DNA of 64,000 nucleotides from G942493375 sp942493375 (lineage in GTDB: Bacteria > Armatimonadota > UBA5829): contig OW818698.1 of the NCBI GenBank assembly GCA_942493375.1, forward strand, positions 1,798,001-1,862,000, read 5' to 3'. The position numbers were made by a program, and so were the translations under genes. The notes under the pieces are model-generated. The model saw only the letters and a list, made by a program, of their open reading frames with translations. It ran no database searches and had not been told where the DNA came from. This document shows, in pieces, positions 52,483-62,600 of this stretch (position 1 is the stretch's first letter; each line of letters starts with the position of its first letter).

Positions 52483-52800
52483 ATGGCTGGAGTAAAACCA
52501 GGTCCGAATGCGGGTTCTGATGGAGCCCGAAGAATTGCACAGGCCCACAGTGGGTCGCATGATCATGACCGCAGAGGTGGATTTGCAGCAAATCCTGAAC
52601 TGGCACGAGAAGCAGGCAGGCGAGGTGGTCAGATAGTAAAAGATAAATATGGTGATGATTTCTATCGAGAGATAGGTAAACGCGGCGGTGAAACGGTTAA
52701 GAAAGAACGTGGAGCTGAGTTCTACGCAACTATCGGCAAGATCGGTGGAGACAAACGCAGTCAGAGAATGAAATCAGCAGAAGAGCCTCCGCACATCTAA
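52483..52800 (+). CDS. KGG-repeat stress-type protein
   Basis: The product has 105 residues from ATG 52483, preceded by GGGGGAG. Three GG-centred repeats occur: RRGGFAANPELAREAGRRGG, then KYGDDFYREIGKRGGETVKK and RGAEFYATIGKIGGDKR. They match the KGG motif of general-stress and Em/LEA-like hydrophilic proteins (GsiB type). The protein is highly charged and probably disordered. Such proteins accumulate during desiccation, glucose starvation or spore-like dormancy; no promoter for an alternative sigma factor could be recognised. A family A repeat begins right at its stop codon. Confidence 0.85.
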   Translation: MAGVKPGPNAGSDGARRIAQAHSGSHDHDRRGGFAANPELAREAGRRGGQIVKDKYGDDFYREIGKRGGETVKKERGAEFYATIGKIGGDKRSQRMKSAEEPPHI

Positions 52801-52880
52801 CTCACATTATTCACTAAGCCTCACTTTTATCCGGAAGAATGGGCAAAAGTTGAGTTGGTCATGAATAACGAGGGCTAGTG
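52801..52880 (+). repeat. Palindromic dispersed repeat, family A (degenerate copy)
   Basis: ATTATTCACTAAGC, GGGCAAAAG, GGTCATGAATAA and GGGCTAG align with the copy at 3081-3162. It starts immediately after the KGG-protein stop codon. Confidence 0.75.
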
Positions 52881-52964
52881 CATAGCGAAGCGAGATTTGT
52901 TATGGCGATTTTTGGGATGCGGGCAACCATACTTGTGGGTATGCCCGTATCTGTATTTTTTCGC

Positions 52965-53480
52965 CTATTCTTCTTTGAGCCCAACAGCACGCAGTATGTG
53001 TTCGGCCATATATATTTGTGACTTAGCCCTCAGTGCGAGTGCTATGGCATCACTCGGGCGGCTGTCTATCACGATTTCGGTTCCATTAGAGATTATGGTC
53101 ACCTTGGCGTAATATGTCCCATTCCAAAGGTCATCTATCAATATACGCGATACTGATCCACCCAGCTTGTTAATGACATTGTTCAACAGGTCATGAGTCA
53201 GTGGCCTATCCGCACTGTGCCCTTCTAATGCCAAAGAGATAGCCATGGCCTCAAACCGACCTATGACAATCAGGACGGTTCTGTCCTTTTTATCTCTAAC
53301 AAGCACCACAAATTCAGATTGGTGGTCTTCCTCACGTACACGGTGCTCATAGACTCCGACAACACTGACCTCATGCTCCTCACCATCTTCAGGAACACTG
53401 TCTTCCGGCCTATCACCGAATGGATTATTCAGAAAATCGTCGGGCAGATCATCACCGAACTTGAACTCGTCTTCAGTCAC
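52965..53480 (-). CDS. Bifunctional nuclease (BFN/DUF151) domain protein
   Basis: The product has 171 residues. An acidic N-terminal 40 residues (DEFKFGDDLPDDFLNNPFG) precede the BFN fold: VVLVRDKKDRTVLIVIGRFEAMAISLALEG, RPLTHDLLNNVINKLGG, YYAKVTII and EIVIDSRPSDAIALALRAKSQIYMAEHIL. This is the fold of a plant and bacterial DNase/RNase family related to the Thermotoga protein TM0160. The gene follows rho by 100 bases on the same strand. The biological role in bacteria is unsettled. A strong hairpin lies between the two genes. Confidence 0.9.
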   Translation of the reverse strand: MTEDEFKFGDDLPDDFLNNPFGDRPEDSVPEDGEEHEVSVVGVYEHRVREEDHQSEFVVLVRDKKDRTVLIVIGRFEAMAISLALEGHSADRPLTHDLLNNVINKLGGSVSRILIDDLWNGTYYAKVTIISNGTEIVIDSRPSDAIALALRAKSQIYMAEHILRAVGLKEE

Positions 53481-53509
53481 CTAAGTCGCCTCAACTGGGG
53501 AACAATTCT

Positions 53510-53538
53510 CTTCATGCTGGAACAATTCCAGCATGAAG
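53510..53538. terminator. Perfect 13-bp hairpin between rho and the BFN gene
   Basis: CTTCATGCTGGAA pairs without mismatch with TTCCAGCATGAAG over a 3-base loop. There is no T-run on the minus strand, so termination after rho may be partial, or the structure may stabilise the BFN leader. Confidence 0.55.
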
Positions 53539-53580
53539 AAGTTTTCATAACATAATAGATATTTCTAAATGAGTGATGTC

Positions 53581-54858
53581 CTAATCAACATCCCCTTTTA
53601 GTGTCTTATCCACAATGTCCAGGAATTCCTTGTTTGATTTAGTATGTCTTAGACGATCATTAAGAATCTCTGAGGCTTCGTGTATTTCAAGCGCAGCCAG
53701 AACTCTCTGCAGATGCCAGACTTTCTTCAGAGTCATCTCATCGAACAGAAGTTCATCATGCCTTGTTCCTGACCTCTTGATGTCTATTGCAGGGAATATG
53801 CGTTTCTCAGCCAGGTTGCGGTCGAGAACTAATTCCATGTTACCGGTGGCTTTGAACTCTTCAAAGATTGCATCATCCATCCTACTGCCGGTCTCAACCA
53901 ATGCAGTAGCAATGACTGTAAGGCTGCCTCCACCTTCAATATTTCTTGCAGCTCCAATAAATCTTTTCGGTCTATAAAGAGCGCTTGGGTCAAGACCTCC
54001 GGAGAGTGTCCGTCCACTGGGATTAACTGTAAGGTTGGATGCTCTTGAAAGCCTTGTTATACTATCCAGCAGGACTACAACATCCTTACCGGATTCAACA
54101 AGCCTCTTACTGAGCTCAAGCACCATATCAGCCACACGCATGTGGTTCTCAGGCATCTCATCAAATGTTGAGCTGACTACCATTCCTTTTACTGAACGTT
54201 TGATGTCAGTAACTTCCTCAGGACGCTCATCAATCAGCAGCACGATCAGCACAGCTTCCGGGAAGTTGGCAGTGACGCTGTTGGCGATGGTCTTTAGGAG
54301 AGTGGTCTTTCCAGCCTTAGGAGGTGCAACGATCAGACCTCTTTGTCCTTTACCGATAGGAGCAATTAAGTCGATGAACCTGGCGGATATATTCTCCGGA
54401 GTAGTCTCTAGTACAAACTGTTCTTCGGGATAGATCGGTGTTAGGTCGTCGAAGTTTTTTCTGGATCTTGCTGATTCGGGGTTTTCGTTGTTTACTGCCT
54501 GCACTCTTAGGAGGCTGAAGTATTTTTCGGAGTCTTTTGGAGGTCTAACCTGGCCGGAAACTATATCTCCAGTCCTTAGGCCGAACCTTTTCACCTGCGA
54601 CTGTGAGACATATATGTCTCCCTGGGTCGGAGCAAAATTGCCATGGCGAAGGAATCCCCAGCCCTCTGACAATATCTCCAGCACACCTTCTCCGAAGAGC
54701 ATACCGCTCTGTTCTGTGCTGGCTTTCATGATTTTGTAGACTAACTCCTGGCGTGATGCATAACCATCTTCAACTTTGAGTGATGCAGCCAGTTGTTCGA
54801 GTTCGTCAATAGTCTTACTTTCAAGCTCTGATAGCTCCAAAGTGTCCAATACTTTCAC
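53581..54858 (-). CDS. rho: Transcription termination factor Rho
   Basis: Rho is the hexameric RNA helicase that ends transcription at Rho-dependent sites. The product has 425 residues, family length, starting with GTG at 54858. An SAP-like helical N-terminus is followed by the cold-shock-like RNA-binding domain (GEGVLEILSEGWGFLR, 56-71; GDIYVSQSQVKRFGLRTGD). Walker A APPKAGKTT (178-186), LLIDERPEEVTD, Walker B VVVLLDSITR (260-269), the Q-loop region NLTVNPSGRTLSGGLD and the R-loop KRFIGAARNIEGGGSLT are intact. The minus strand upstream (54859-55312) is long enough for autoregulatory leader RNA, as in other bacteria, but no defined signal is visible. Confidence 0.97.
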   Translation of the reverse strand: MKVLDTLELSELESKTIDELEQLAASLKVEDGYASRQELVYKIMKASTEQSGMLFGEGVLEILSEGWGFLRHGNFAPTQGDIYVSQSQVKRFGLRTGDIVSGQVRPPKDSEKYFSLLRVQAVNNENPESARSRKNFDDLTPIYPEEQFVLETTPENISARFIDLIAPIGKGQRGLIVAPPKAGKTTLLKTIANSVTANFPEAVLIVLLIDERPEEVTDIKRSVKGMVVSSTFDEMPENHMRVADMVLELSKRLVESGKDVVVLLDSITRLSRASNLTVNPSGRTLSGGLDPSALYRPKRFIGAARNIEGGGSLTVIATALVETGSRMDDAIFEEFKATGNMELVLDRNLAEKRIFPAIDIKRSGTRHDELLFDEMTLKKVWHLQRVLAALEIHEASEILNDRLRHTKSNKEFLDIVDKTLKGDVD

Positions 54859-55211
54859 CTCATTGGGAACGTGTTTTCCCCAGCAGAATTGCCGGTCTAA
54901 TAGTAGGTTATTGCGCTGAATAATATGTGGATATCCTGTGCTGTACTATCCCGTACAATATCGGAAAAGCATAGACAGAGAAATCGAGAATATAAAACAG
55001 GCTTGAGAGACACACAAATCCTATGCCAACGACGTTATATGGGTAGGCAATTCAGGATAGCTTAAGTAGTAACATAACTTGGCAGGATTGCATCGTAGGC
55101 CTGATGATGGTTCAAACGGAAGATTACAGTTGGTGAAACTCGCTTAACTATAATTATAGGTTATCCAGCAGCATTTGTCTAGTGCTGCGCAGTATTATTT
55201 GTAATATAACA
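54859..55211. other. Non-coding interval upstream of rho
   Basis: About 350 bases without a gene. It must carry the rho promoter and leader on the minus strand. A small hairpin (AGCAGCA...TGCTGCG near 55167-55190) is the only structure I see. Confidence 0.5.
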
Positions 55212-55315
55212 CTTACAATTGATAATTGATAATTGATAATTGACAATGAACAAGAGAAAAGAATCCAAAACCCGGTCTTTTTAGTTGTCCATTGTCAATT
55301 ATCAATTGTCCATTA
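55212..55315. repeat. Inverted pair of AATTGATAATTGACAATGG-type repeats
   Basis: ACAATTGATAATTGATAAT near 55216 is mirrored by TTGTCCATTGTCAATTATC near 55285. The right arm reaches the stop codon of the next gene (55313-55315). The same motif abuts the stop at 46166. Confidence 0.75.
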
Positions 55316-57289
55316 CTTCGGCGTTACATCAACCACGGTTAGTCCCTTTCCCGGGACTTTTATGGTAAAACGCGGGCCGTCCGGCACTATTCTGGCAATC
55401 GGGAACGGACCAGCGACATGAACTTCAGATATATCAAATGACAGTTCCACAGTCGCCCGCACATAACTGTAGCTATCATTCGACAGTGCCACTCGGTAAG
55501 CCCCATTGGGCAGCTTGAACCAGCGTACAGTTATATTCTCAACGCCTTCAGTCACAATGGGGAACTTGCAGACTGTCTTGATGACATCTGCACAGATTTT
55601 CAAGAACTCATCTGAGACAGGAGCAAAATTGAGTTCAAACAGGAAGTTAACCGGTTCCTGTTTATCCTTGTCCCAATCCTGCTTGCACTCACCGAATAGC
55701 GTCGGTACCATCAATGTCGCACCAGGTCTATATATTCTGCAAATCAATGGTCGTCCGCACACAGCATCTATTACCTCGTAATCAGAATCAGGCAAACCAG
55801 ACATATCAGGCCCGATGGCTACCAGTGGGCCTTTGGCATTTTGCAACACTTTGTTGAGTGTATCTGTATCCAGTTCGTGGGGATTTATCAACAAGACTGG
55901 ACGTGTTGATTCCGCCAAATCCTCGGCACTGCAAACAGTCGTTATCCACGCTCCCCGTCTGCTTATCTCAAATGTCAGCTTATGAATGCTCCAAAGACCA
56001 TCCTGAGCGAACTCAGAGATGTGTCCTTCCACATAGTTAGGCGACCAGACAAGCATCGGACCTGATGTGTCTACGGGATTGGAATCGAATGCCAGGTCCC
56101 ACATACCCTTCAGCCGTTTCCATTCCAGCTTCTCAAGACCATCACCAAGGCAGGCCAAAGGTCCGGCAGCACAGCGGGTATATGTGTCTCCATCGTATCT
56201 ATAGACATTGGAGAGTGAATAGATCTCTTTCTCAAGGACTGCAGGAGTGTGTCTGAGGACATCCCACTGCTCCTCAACATCCTTTAAGCCATTCAGATAT
56301 ACCAAAGGCAGCTCAGGGGTGTGCACGCCTGTCAGAAGCATTGTTGTCACATAGTTGTGATGTCTGTCACCGCCACGTGCTTCCATATCAGATGCTGCAG
56401 CAGCACTTTCGGTGATCAACACATCAATATCAGCATCCCGCAGCAGTGCATAATCTACGCCGTATCTGTATAGAGCTTCAAACGGATCACGGGTCCACGC
56501 AGCATTCGCAGCAATCAACAGGTTTTTCTCATGAAGCATCTTGGTAGCTTTGCCCAGGAATTGCCCCCATCTCCAAGCGTGGAATGTGCACCACTGTGTC
56601 CGTAAACTATTGTATATATAATCAGCTCTTGCTGTCAGCGCCGGAATATCTTCCCCTACAGTTATCCTAATGCCTTCAGGCAGGATGACACCTGTGTGAG
56701 CCAGGAACTGTCCGACCATATCATCCGAATAGTCCGATCTCCACAGAGGAGTCCGGGGATGTGCCCAGCCGTCTGCAGCATGCCAGCCATCGAAGCCGTA
56801 ATAGTCGATTACTTCCATCAGTTTCCCGAAGAAGAAATCCTCATAGAAAGAGCCATCAACAAAACGCTTCAATGGGTTTATGCACGGGACTTTTTCACCG
56901 TCAGCCCATACTTCAGTAACTTCCATATGGTCCGGCAACCACTCTTTGTGGTAAATATTCCCACCAAAGAAGCTGAAAACCGCAGGGATAACCTTTACCC
57001 CGTGCTTGTGAAGCTCATCAACAAGCGTCTTGAGCTTATTGCTGTCCCATATCTGGATATCTCTCTCAGCATTAAAAGGATGGGCATTGTAAGAACTATA
57101 ATCAAGCGGGAAAGTGACTACTTCATCAGACTCCGAAGAATGCTGATGCACAAAGTCCGGAGAGAAAATCAGCAGTGAGATAGCCTCCGGAATGAATCCC
57201 AACCGGTCAATATACTCCCCTACCCCAACGTCCTCCTGTGTGTTGTCGAATCCTATAAGTTCAATCCAAATCCATTTTCTATATTCCAT
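55313..57289 (-). CDS. Cytoplasmic TIM-barrel glycosidase-like protein
   Basis: The product has 658 residues from ATG 57289 (MEYRKWIWIELIG), after AGAGAGG; the longer in-frame start lies inside a palindromic repeat. The barrel strands KLKTLVDELHKHGVKVIPAV, DYYGFDGWHAADGWAHPRTP, CTFHAWRWGQFLGKATKML, LLIAANAAWTRDPFEAL and DVLITESAAAAS resemble clan GH-A enzymes, with DGWHAADGW and ITESAAA as acidic candidates. A Rossmann-like segment LLINPHELDTDTLNKVLQ follows and a C-terminal beta domain ends the chain. There is no signal peptide. I do not recognise a numbered family. It neighbours another GHL6-like gene in the same direction. Confidence 0.72.
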   Translation of the reverse strand: MEYRKWIWIELIGFDNTQEDVGVGEYIDRLGFIPEAISLLIFSPDFVHQHSSESDEVVTFPLDYSSYNAHPFNAERDIQIWDSNKLKTLVDELHKHGVKVIPAVFSFFGGNIYHKEWLPDHMEVTEVWADGEKVPCINPLKRFVDGSFYEDFFFGKLMEVIDYYGFDGWHAADGWAHPRTPLWRSDYSDDMVGQFLAHTGVILPEGIRITVGEDIPALTARADYIYNSLRTQWCTFHAWRWGQFLGKATKMLHEKNLLIAANAAWTRDPFEALYRYGVDYALLRDADIDVLITESAAAASDMEARGGDRHHNYVTTMLLTGVHTPELPLVYLNGLKDVEEQWDVLRHTPAVLEKEIYSLSNVYRYDGDTYTRCAAGPLACLGDGLEKLEWKRLKGMWDLAFDSNPVDTSGPMLVWSPNYVEGHISEFAQDGLWSIHKLTFEISRRGAWITTVCSAEDLAESTRPVLLINPHELDTDTLNKVLQNAKGPLVAIGPDMSGLPDSDYEVIDAVCGRPLICRIYRPGATLMVPTLFGECKQDWDKDKQEPVNFLFELNFAPVSDEFLKICADVIKTVCKFPIVTEGVENITVRWFKLPNGAYRVALSNDSYSYVRATVELSFDISEVHVAGPFPIARIVPDGPRFTIKVPGKGLTVVDVTPK

Positions 57290-57298
57290 TTCAAAAAC

Positions 57299-57394
57299 AC
57301 CTCTCTTCTGAATTATGAAGTATGAATGGTGAATGATGAAATTCTCCATTCATAAATTTTGTCATTCTGAACGCAGTGAAGAATCTGCTTTTCC
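57299..57394. repeat. AT-rich palindrome and family B half-repeat
   Basis: AATTATGAAGTATGAATGGTG mirrors TTCTCCATTCATAAATTTT (57299-57358). It is followed by GTCATTCTGAACGCAGTGAAG and GAATCTGC (57361-57394), one arm of a family B element. Together they fill the gap between two glycosidase genes. Confidence 0.7.
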
Positions 57395-57416
57395 AAGATC
57401 CACAATTCGCACCCAA

Positions 57417-59450
57417 TCACTCCCAAACCAGCAGTAAGTGGTCGACAACTTCGCTAACCTTAAATGAAATCCCTTTTGAATCCGAAATAAAATCCAGTTC
57501 CTGTCCGGATATCGGGTTGTATAACCGATTGATCTTCTGGTTGGTATTCAGTTGAACATTAATATCCCTGATAGGTATAGGTTCATTTAGGGATTCAAAC
57601 GAATAGCGGTGCCTGCGGTCGGCAACAAATGCAACGAACTGCAGGACCGTACGATTGCCTTTGCGACCCACTGTGATCTCAACAATCGATGGAGCATCGG
57701 TCTGTATGATCCTATCCTGAAGTGTGCTGTTCACAAGATTGTGCATCACCGTACGATGAGCGTGGTAGCCGGTGTTCAGATATGCTGCTGAAAGCGGTTG
57801 ACCGAGAACAATGACCCGTCCATCCCCTCGTTTTGCAGATAATATCGAAGCCTTTCCTTCCACAAGATCAGGACCATGAAAATGCCCATAAAAGGTCTCT
57901 CTGGACCTCACACAGGGAGGATACCAGGCCTTTGCTAATTCAACTGAGTCATCCAACCCGGATATCTCAACGGAGGATGTATGCACATAATTTGCCATGT
58001 CAGGGACATTCTCTGCCAATTGCTGATCAGTCATCCTGTAATATGCACCCGGGTGCTGACTCAAAGATGCATCCCCTACTCCGATAAACCTGTGCCAACG
58101 TTCAATAAGATCCGGGGCAACGATAATCGCGCTGGCGTCCACAATCAATGTGCCTCCGGATTCAACAAATTGCTGGAGTTTGTCTATGGCAGGGTTGTCG
58201 AGGAACGGATGAATAAGCACAAGGGTCTTTGCATCTTCCAAGGGCATATCGAGGCTTAGAACATCCCACTGGTGATGACCTTCCATCAGGAGCTTCGCAT
58301 TGCCGTAAAGTGAGTCCCAGATGTCGATACCGCCCGACACACCCGTTTGCTTCGAAGCCACCGCTGCAGAGGTTTCAAGGCCCTCCGGCACGACAATTGC
58401 TATCTCCCTGGCCCGTTTCATCCCGCAACAGTATGGCTGCCGGGGTTCGATAAATGAGAAAGCCTCTTTTATCGTAGAATATACAGCTTTCTCGAGTTTA
58501 CTGCTCGGATGCATATGATCCCCTATACAACAGGAAGAACCAACTGAAAGATGAGAACCCAGTATCACTTTCAACTGATGCACTGGCGCCACAGTGCCGA
58601 AATCCCCCCAGTTCTTCAGGAACCTGCCTGTAACTCCGACAACCGGCAGACCGGCATTGCTCAGATATCTGCCCATAACCGGGAACTGAAACCATCCGGT
58701 CTGATAGGCAAGTGTTTCCACATAAAACTCTGATATAATGCCAGGCGCCTTGGTTGCTTCACCAAAAGCGTTGTAGCAGCCGATTTCAAGACGCATGCCA
58801 GGACGATATTTGTCCATCAACTCCTTGAGTTGCACGGTAAATGCCTGCATATTGGCAGCATTGAACTTGTTATGATCGAGTTCATTGTGCGGGTCAAGAC
58901 CCAGAGCCTCCATCCGTCCAACACACGCTTCACAAAAACAACTCCCCGGCAGGTAACCGGCCATGTCTATAAAAATGCCATCCACTGAATGCTTGCTCAG
59001 ACACTCCTCAACGTGTGGAAAGAAGAAGTCCTCCAGATAACGTCCACGATTGGGACACAGCCATCGCCAGTAAAGCTCTGAACCATCCTGGAGTATCTGG
59101 CTGTCCACCGGCTTGCCATCAGCCTGAAGTGCAACCCATTCCGGATGCTGCTCAGCAATCACTTCATCCACATTCAAACTGAAGTATGCAAGCAGGTCAA
59201 TACCACGCTTGCGTGCCTCCACAGCTGCTGCCCCGAGTAAGTCGAATGAAAGTCCAGGATGACGGGTTCCGATGGATGTATCAAAATACGAATACCCGTG
59301 GTGGCACTTCGCAAAGAAAGCAATCGAATTGACCCTGCTCTCCTCCAGAACATCAAAGAATTCCTTAGCATCAAACTGCTCCCCCACACTCACAAAACCA
59401 GGCGTGTGGAAGTCCATATGTATCTGTCTGAGAGTATTTAAATCAACCAT
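57417..59450 (-). CDS. GHL6-like hypothetical glycosyl hydrolase with beta-galactosidase trimerisation-like domain
   Basis: The product has 677 residues; ATG 59450 follows AGGA by six bases. The N-terminal 330 residues match hypothetical glycosyl hydrolase 6: HMDFHTPGFVSVGEQFDAKE, VNSIAFFAKCHHGYSYFDT, LLAYFSLNVDEVIAEQHPEW, VDGIFIDMAGYLPGSCFCEACV and LEIGCYNAFGEATKA. Residues 340-540 resemble a Rossmann-like trimerisation domain of GH42 (TLVLIHPFLDNPAIDKL, ESGGTLIVDASAI, GRVIVLGQPL). A C-terminal beta sandwich completes it. FFIDM-type DMAG at about 185 is a candidate catalytic site. No signal peptide is present, so it likely acts on imported oligosaccharides; GH29-type fucosidase activity is possible. 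Confidence 0.8.
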   Translation of the reverse strand: MVDLNTLRQIHMDFHTPGFVSVGEQFDAKEFFDVLEESRVNSIAFFAKCHHGYSYFDTSIGTRHPGLSFDLLGAAAVEARKRGIDLLAYFSLNVDEVIAEQHPEWVALQADGKPVDSQILQDGSELYWRWLCPNRGRYLEDFFFPHVEECLSKHSVDGIFIDMAGYLPGSCFCEACVGRMEALGLDPHNELDHNKFNAANMQAFTVQLKELMDKYRPGMRLEIGCYNAFGEATKAPGIISEFYVETLAYQTGWFQFPVMGRYLSNAGLPVVGVTGRFLKNWGDFGTVAPVHQLKVILGSHLSVGSSCCIGDHMHPSSKLEKAVYSTIKEAFSFIEPRQPYCCGMKRAREIAIVVPEGLETSAAVASKQTGVSGGIDIWDSLYGNAKLLMEGHHQWDVLSLDMPLEDAKTLVLIHPFLDNPAIDKLQQFVESGGTLIVDASAIIVAPDLIERWHRFIGVGDASLSQHPGAYYRMTDQQLAENVPDMANYVHTSSVEISGLDDSVELAKAWYPPCVRSRETFYGHFHGPDLVEGKASILSAKRGDGRVIVLGQPLSAAYLNTGYHAHRTVMHNLVNSTLQDRIIQTDAPSIVEITVGRKGNRTVLQFVAFVADRRHRYSFESLNEPIPIRDINVQLNTNQKINRLYNPISGQELDFISDSKGISFKVSEVVDHLLLVWE

Positions 59451-59513
59451 AATCAATCCTCACGATTGGACATTGAACGCTTATACTGAAAGAAGTCAGT
59501 GCCTCGATAATCT

Positions 59514-59609
59514 TGTCATTCTGAATGAAATGAAGAATCTCAAGCCTGTTAAAAGCAGTTGTAAATGTAAAACATTTACACTAGATTCTTCATTGCATTC
59601 AGAATGACA
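59514..59609 (+). repeat. Palindromic dispersed repeat, family B (full copy)
   Basis: TGTCATTCTGAATG and GAAGAATCT pair with AGATTCTTC and CATTCAGAATGACA at the far end; an inner GTAAATGT...ACATTTAC hairpin fills the centre. It lies between two codirectional glycosidase genes. Confidence 0.8.
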
Positions 59610-59621
59610 TATTCCTATTAC

Positions 59622-62600
59622 TTAGTTCTTCTCAATAACCAGCAACTTAAGCATCAGCCCATCTACTGTTGTGCTCAGCTTGTTGTTTACCAGTTCATAA
59701 TCAACATTGCCCCAGGCATCCCGGCATTTTGATTTAAGACCCTTGAACGCATTGAAATCCAGTGTCACTGGCTGTGTTTTTTCGTTCCAGTAGTTTGAAA
59801 CCACCGCAATCAGCACTTTGTCGGTCTCATAATAACTGACAAATATGTTCGGGTTGTCTTTTATCACTTTGTTGGCTCTTACAAAGTATGGTGTGAATGT
59901 ATCACTGGTCAGATTATATTTATCGTATAGTCCCCACAGCTTCTGACTGGCTTCCAGGTAGTCTTTACCTGCACCTTCAGTGAGTCTCGGGTACGCATCT
60001 AATAGCAGCCCCTGTGCCCAGCAAACGCTGAGAAACGCTTCCGGACGCTTGAGCATATCGCATCCAACGCCATACAGCTTCCCGTTCATCATCGCTCTCA
60101 ATGAATCCGGACCTGTGCGTGAAAACACTGGTTCAAAAAGACTGGAGGCTTCCCCGGTCCAATACCCTTCAACCAGTCCGAGCGCCGGAGGATAGGGCCA
60201 GCCTGCATGCTGATCAACTATAAAATCTTTGCGGTTCTTGAGGCCTTCAGAATAGACCATCTCACCAAATCTGCGACATGCCCTGACAGCGAAGGTCACA
60301 ATCATACGTCCATAGGGATCAATTACCCCGCACCCATGCTTCTGGTTTGAACAGGCGCTTGGAACGAGCATTCCTGCGTCGTAGTAGACGCTTCTCAAAT
60401 CATAACGCTTGACCGCTTCTCCAATGCCTTCAGCAAGCCGGTCATACCAGATACTGTTTGCGCAGATTCCGAATGAACTCTGATCAGGATCTCCCTGTTG
60501 GTAGTATATGTAAGGTCTGAATCCACCATCCGGATAACTGTTTGGTTTGGTCATAAGCAGGTCGTGATAGAGTGGAAACTCCGGAATCTTGTCGGACATC
60601 AGGGAGTTGAAATAGACCGAAAGATCAACGCCTGCCTTTTTAGCAGCTGCGACATACTTATCCATGTCGAGTTCGTTTCCGCCAGGCTTCCAGTAGCCTT
60701 CAAAGGTGGTCCAGTTCTCATGAACGTGTTCTATCTTTACCCCTTCAGTAGCGACTTTATCCAGGAAACTACCCAGCGTTCCATCGGGCATGGTATGGAT
60801 CTGTTCCCATCCTTTGGGCCAGAATGTGCAATCGATTCTAAAATCTTTGTGGAAATCGTTGCGGAAAGCGCGCACCGGGAATGGCTCCAGACCGAATAAA
60901 AACTTGACTTCACGCGTGTGCAATCGTTTCAAACCGTCACTTATCAGGATGACCAGATTGACTCTGCCATTTTCGCCTCTCGTGATCTGATAGGTGGAAT
61001 CATAGTTCTTAACGTTCCATCCACGCGGTCCTTCAAGACTGACACCAAGCCCACGATACTTCTCATCGGTATCTGTTGATAGACTCACAAAATCCGTCAA
61101 TGGCACATTGAGCTTCTCACCGTCCTTGAGCAGACGACCATGGCAAAGTGTATCTCCACTGTAGTCAAGCTCTTTAGGTTCGATCAACTTGCCGGTTTTA
61201 CTGTCTTTCGCTTCACGGAAGAGATAGTCGTGGAACAGAGTCTCGTAACTCATGAGGATATCGGAATCCAGTTTGAGCGGGATCACGATCTCAAGCTTGC
61301 CATACTCAAAGGGCTTATCTGATTTTAGGCTGACATCATACCAGGTGAAACCATCATACTGGTGGTCAGCCTGAATTGTCAGCGTTTTTTCGCCAACCAG
61401 ACTCTTTGACACCAATCGAACCTGGTTTTTATTGGATGATACCTTTCGGACTTTACCTGCAGCCAATAGCGGTTTGCCGTCAAATACTATCTGCACAGGT
61501 TTCTCCAAAATCGGCACACCATTGACACTTATCTGGCTGGGTAGAATCCCTTTGGAAAGGTCGAATGAACTAACGGATGCGCTGACTTTTCCATCTCTGA
61601 AACCTACGCTCGGATAGTACCGGGAGGCATCGAGCTTGGAGATATCATAATCAGACTTGCCGGGTTTGAATGTGAATATTGTGTTGGATAAGCTGGCAAA
61701 AACTGTCCCGGATTTATTCAGGAATGTGTAGTCAAACTTGTGGTCACCAGGCTTCCACGATTTAGAACTGACATACTTCCTTGATAGATCCTTCAGTGAA
61801 CTTCTCAGGACTTTCTTGCCATCTACAGTTAACTCAACGGTCTCAACAAACTCTTTCAACACATCAGCATTGCGCAGGACTACCGAAAACCTGTAAGGGT
61901 CCATTGCAATCAACTCGATGAATGGGACCAAATCGTTGATAATCTCTGCCTTATAAGCAAAAGATTCACCGGATTTAAAATCGACAATAGCATTCTTTAC
62001 CTGACTGAGTGGGATATTATCCGATATAACAGCACCGGTCTCAGGAGTATATTCAGCCTTTATGTGGGCTCCAGTAGGAGTGTAGACAATATCGCTGAGG
62101 TCAATTTTCTTTATAAAAGACTGGGAGGATGACAGCTTGAATGTGCCCCATGAGGCTACATCGGCGAAGTCAACCGGCAGGTGCACCCAGGTCAGACAGT
62201 AGTTATTGCCAGGTTCATTGCTGTTGACAGCAACATTGCCGCGAAGGATGCTTCCGTCAGCAGGATTCATACCCAACTCTACAAATGTGATACGTGCCTG
62301 GACCTGCCAATTGTCGGCATTTGTTGTAACCTTATAATCCGGATTTCCGTTCCATGACTTATCTCTGTCGCGGGAATCATAGAGCGCGCCTACAGCGTTG
62401 ATAATATACTGGGTAACCGATCCTTTTCCGTTAGGTTGTAGGAATATCTCTACCCGGTCATCGTTCCAGATAATACCATCGCGCTCATTGAGCCCCGTTG
62501 GCTTATATCCGGATTTTACAGGTATTGTGAAAGAGAAGATGATAGCTTGCAGGTCATAGCTTACAGTGCAATTGGCTTTTCTGGAAAGCTGTGCCCGTTG

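Noticed and set aside
57290..57349. 20-residue N-terminal extension of the glycosidase ending at 55313
   Set aside because: It is encoded entirely by an AT-rich palindrome; ATG 57289 has its own ribosome binding site.
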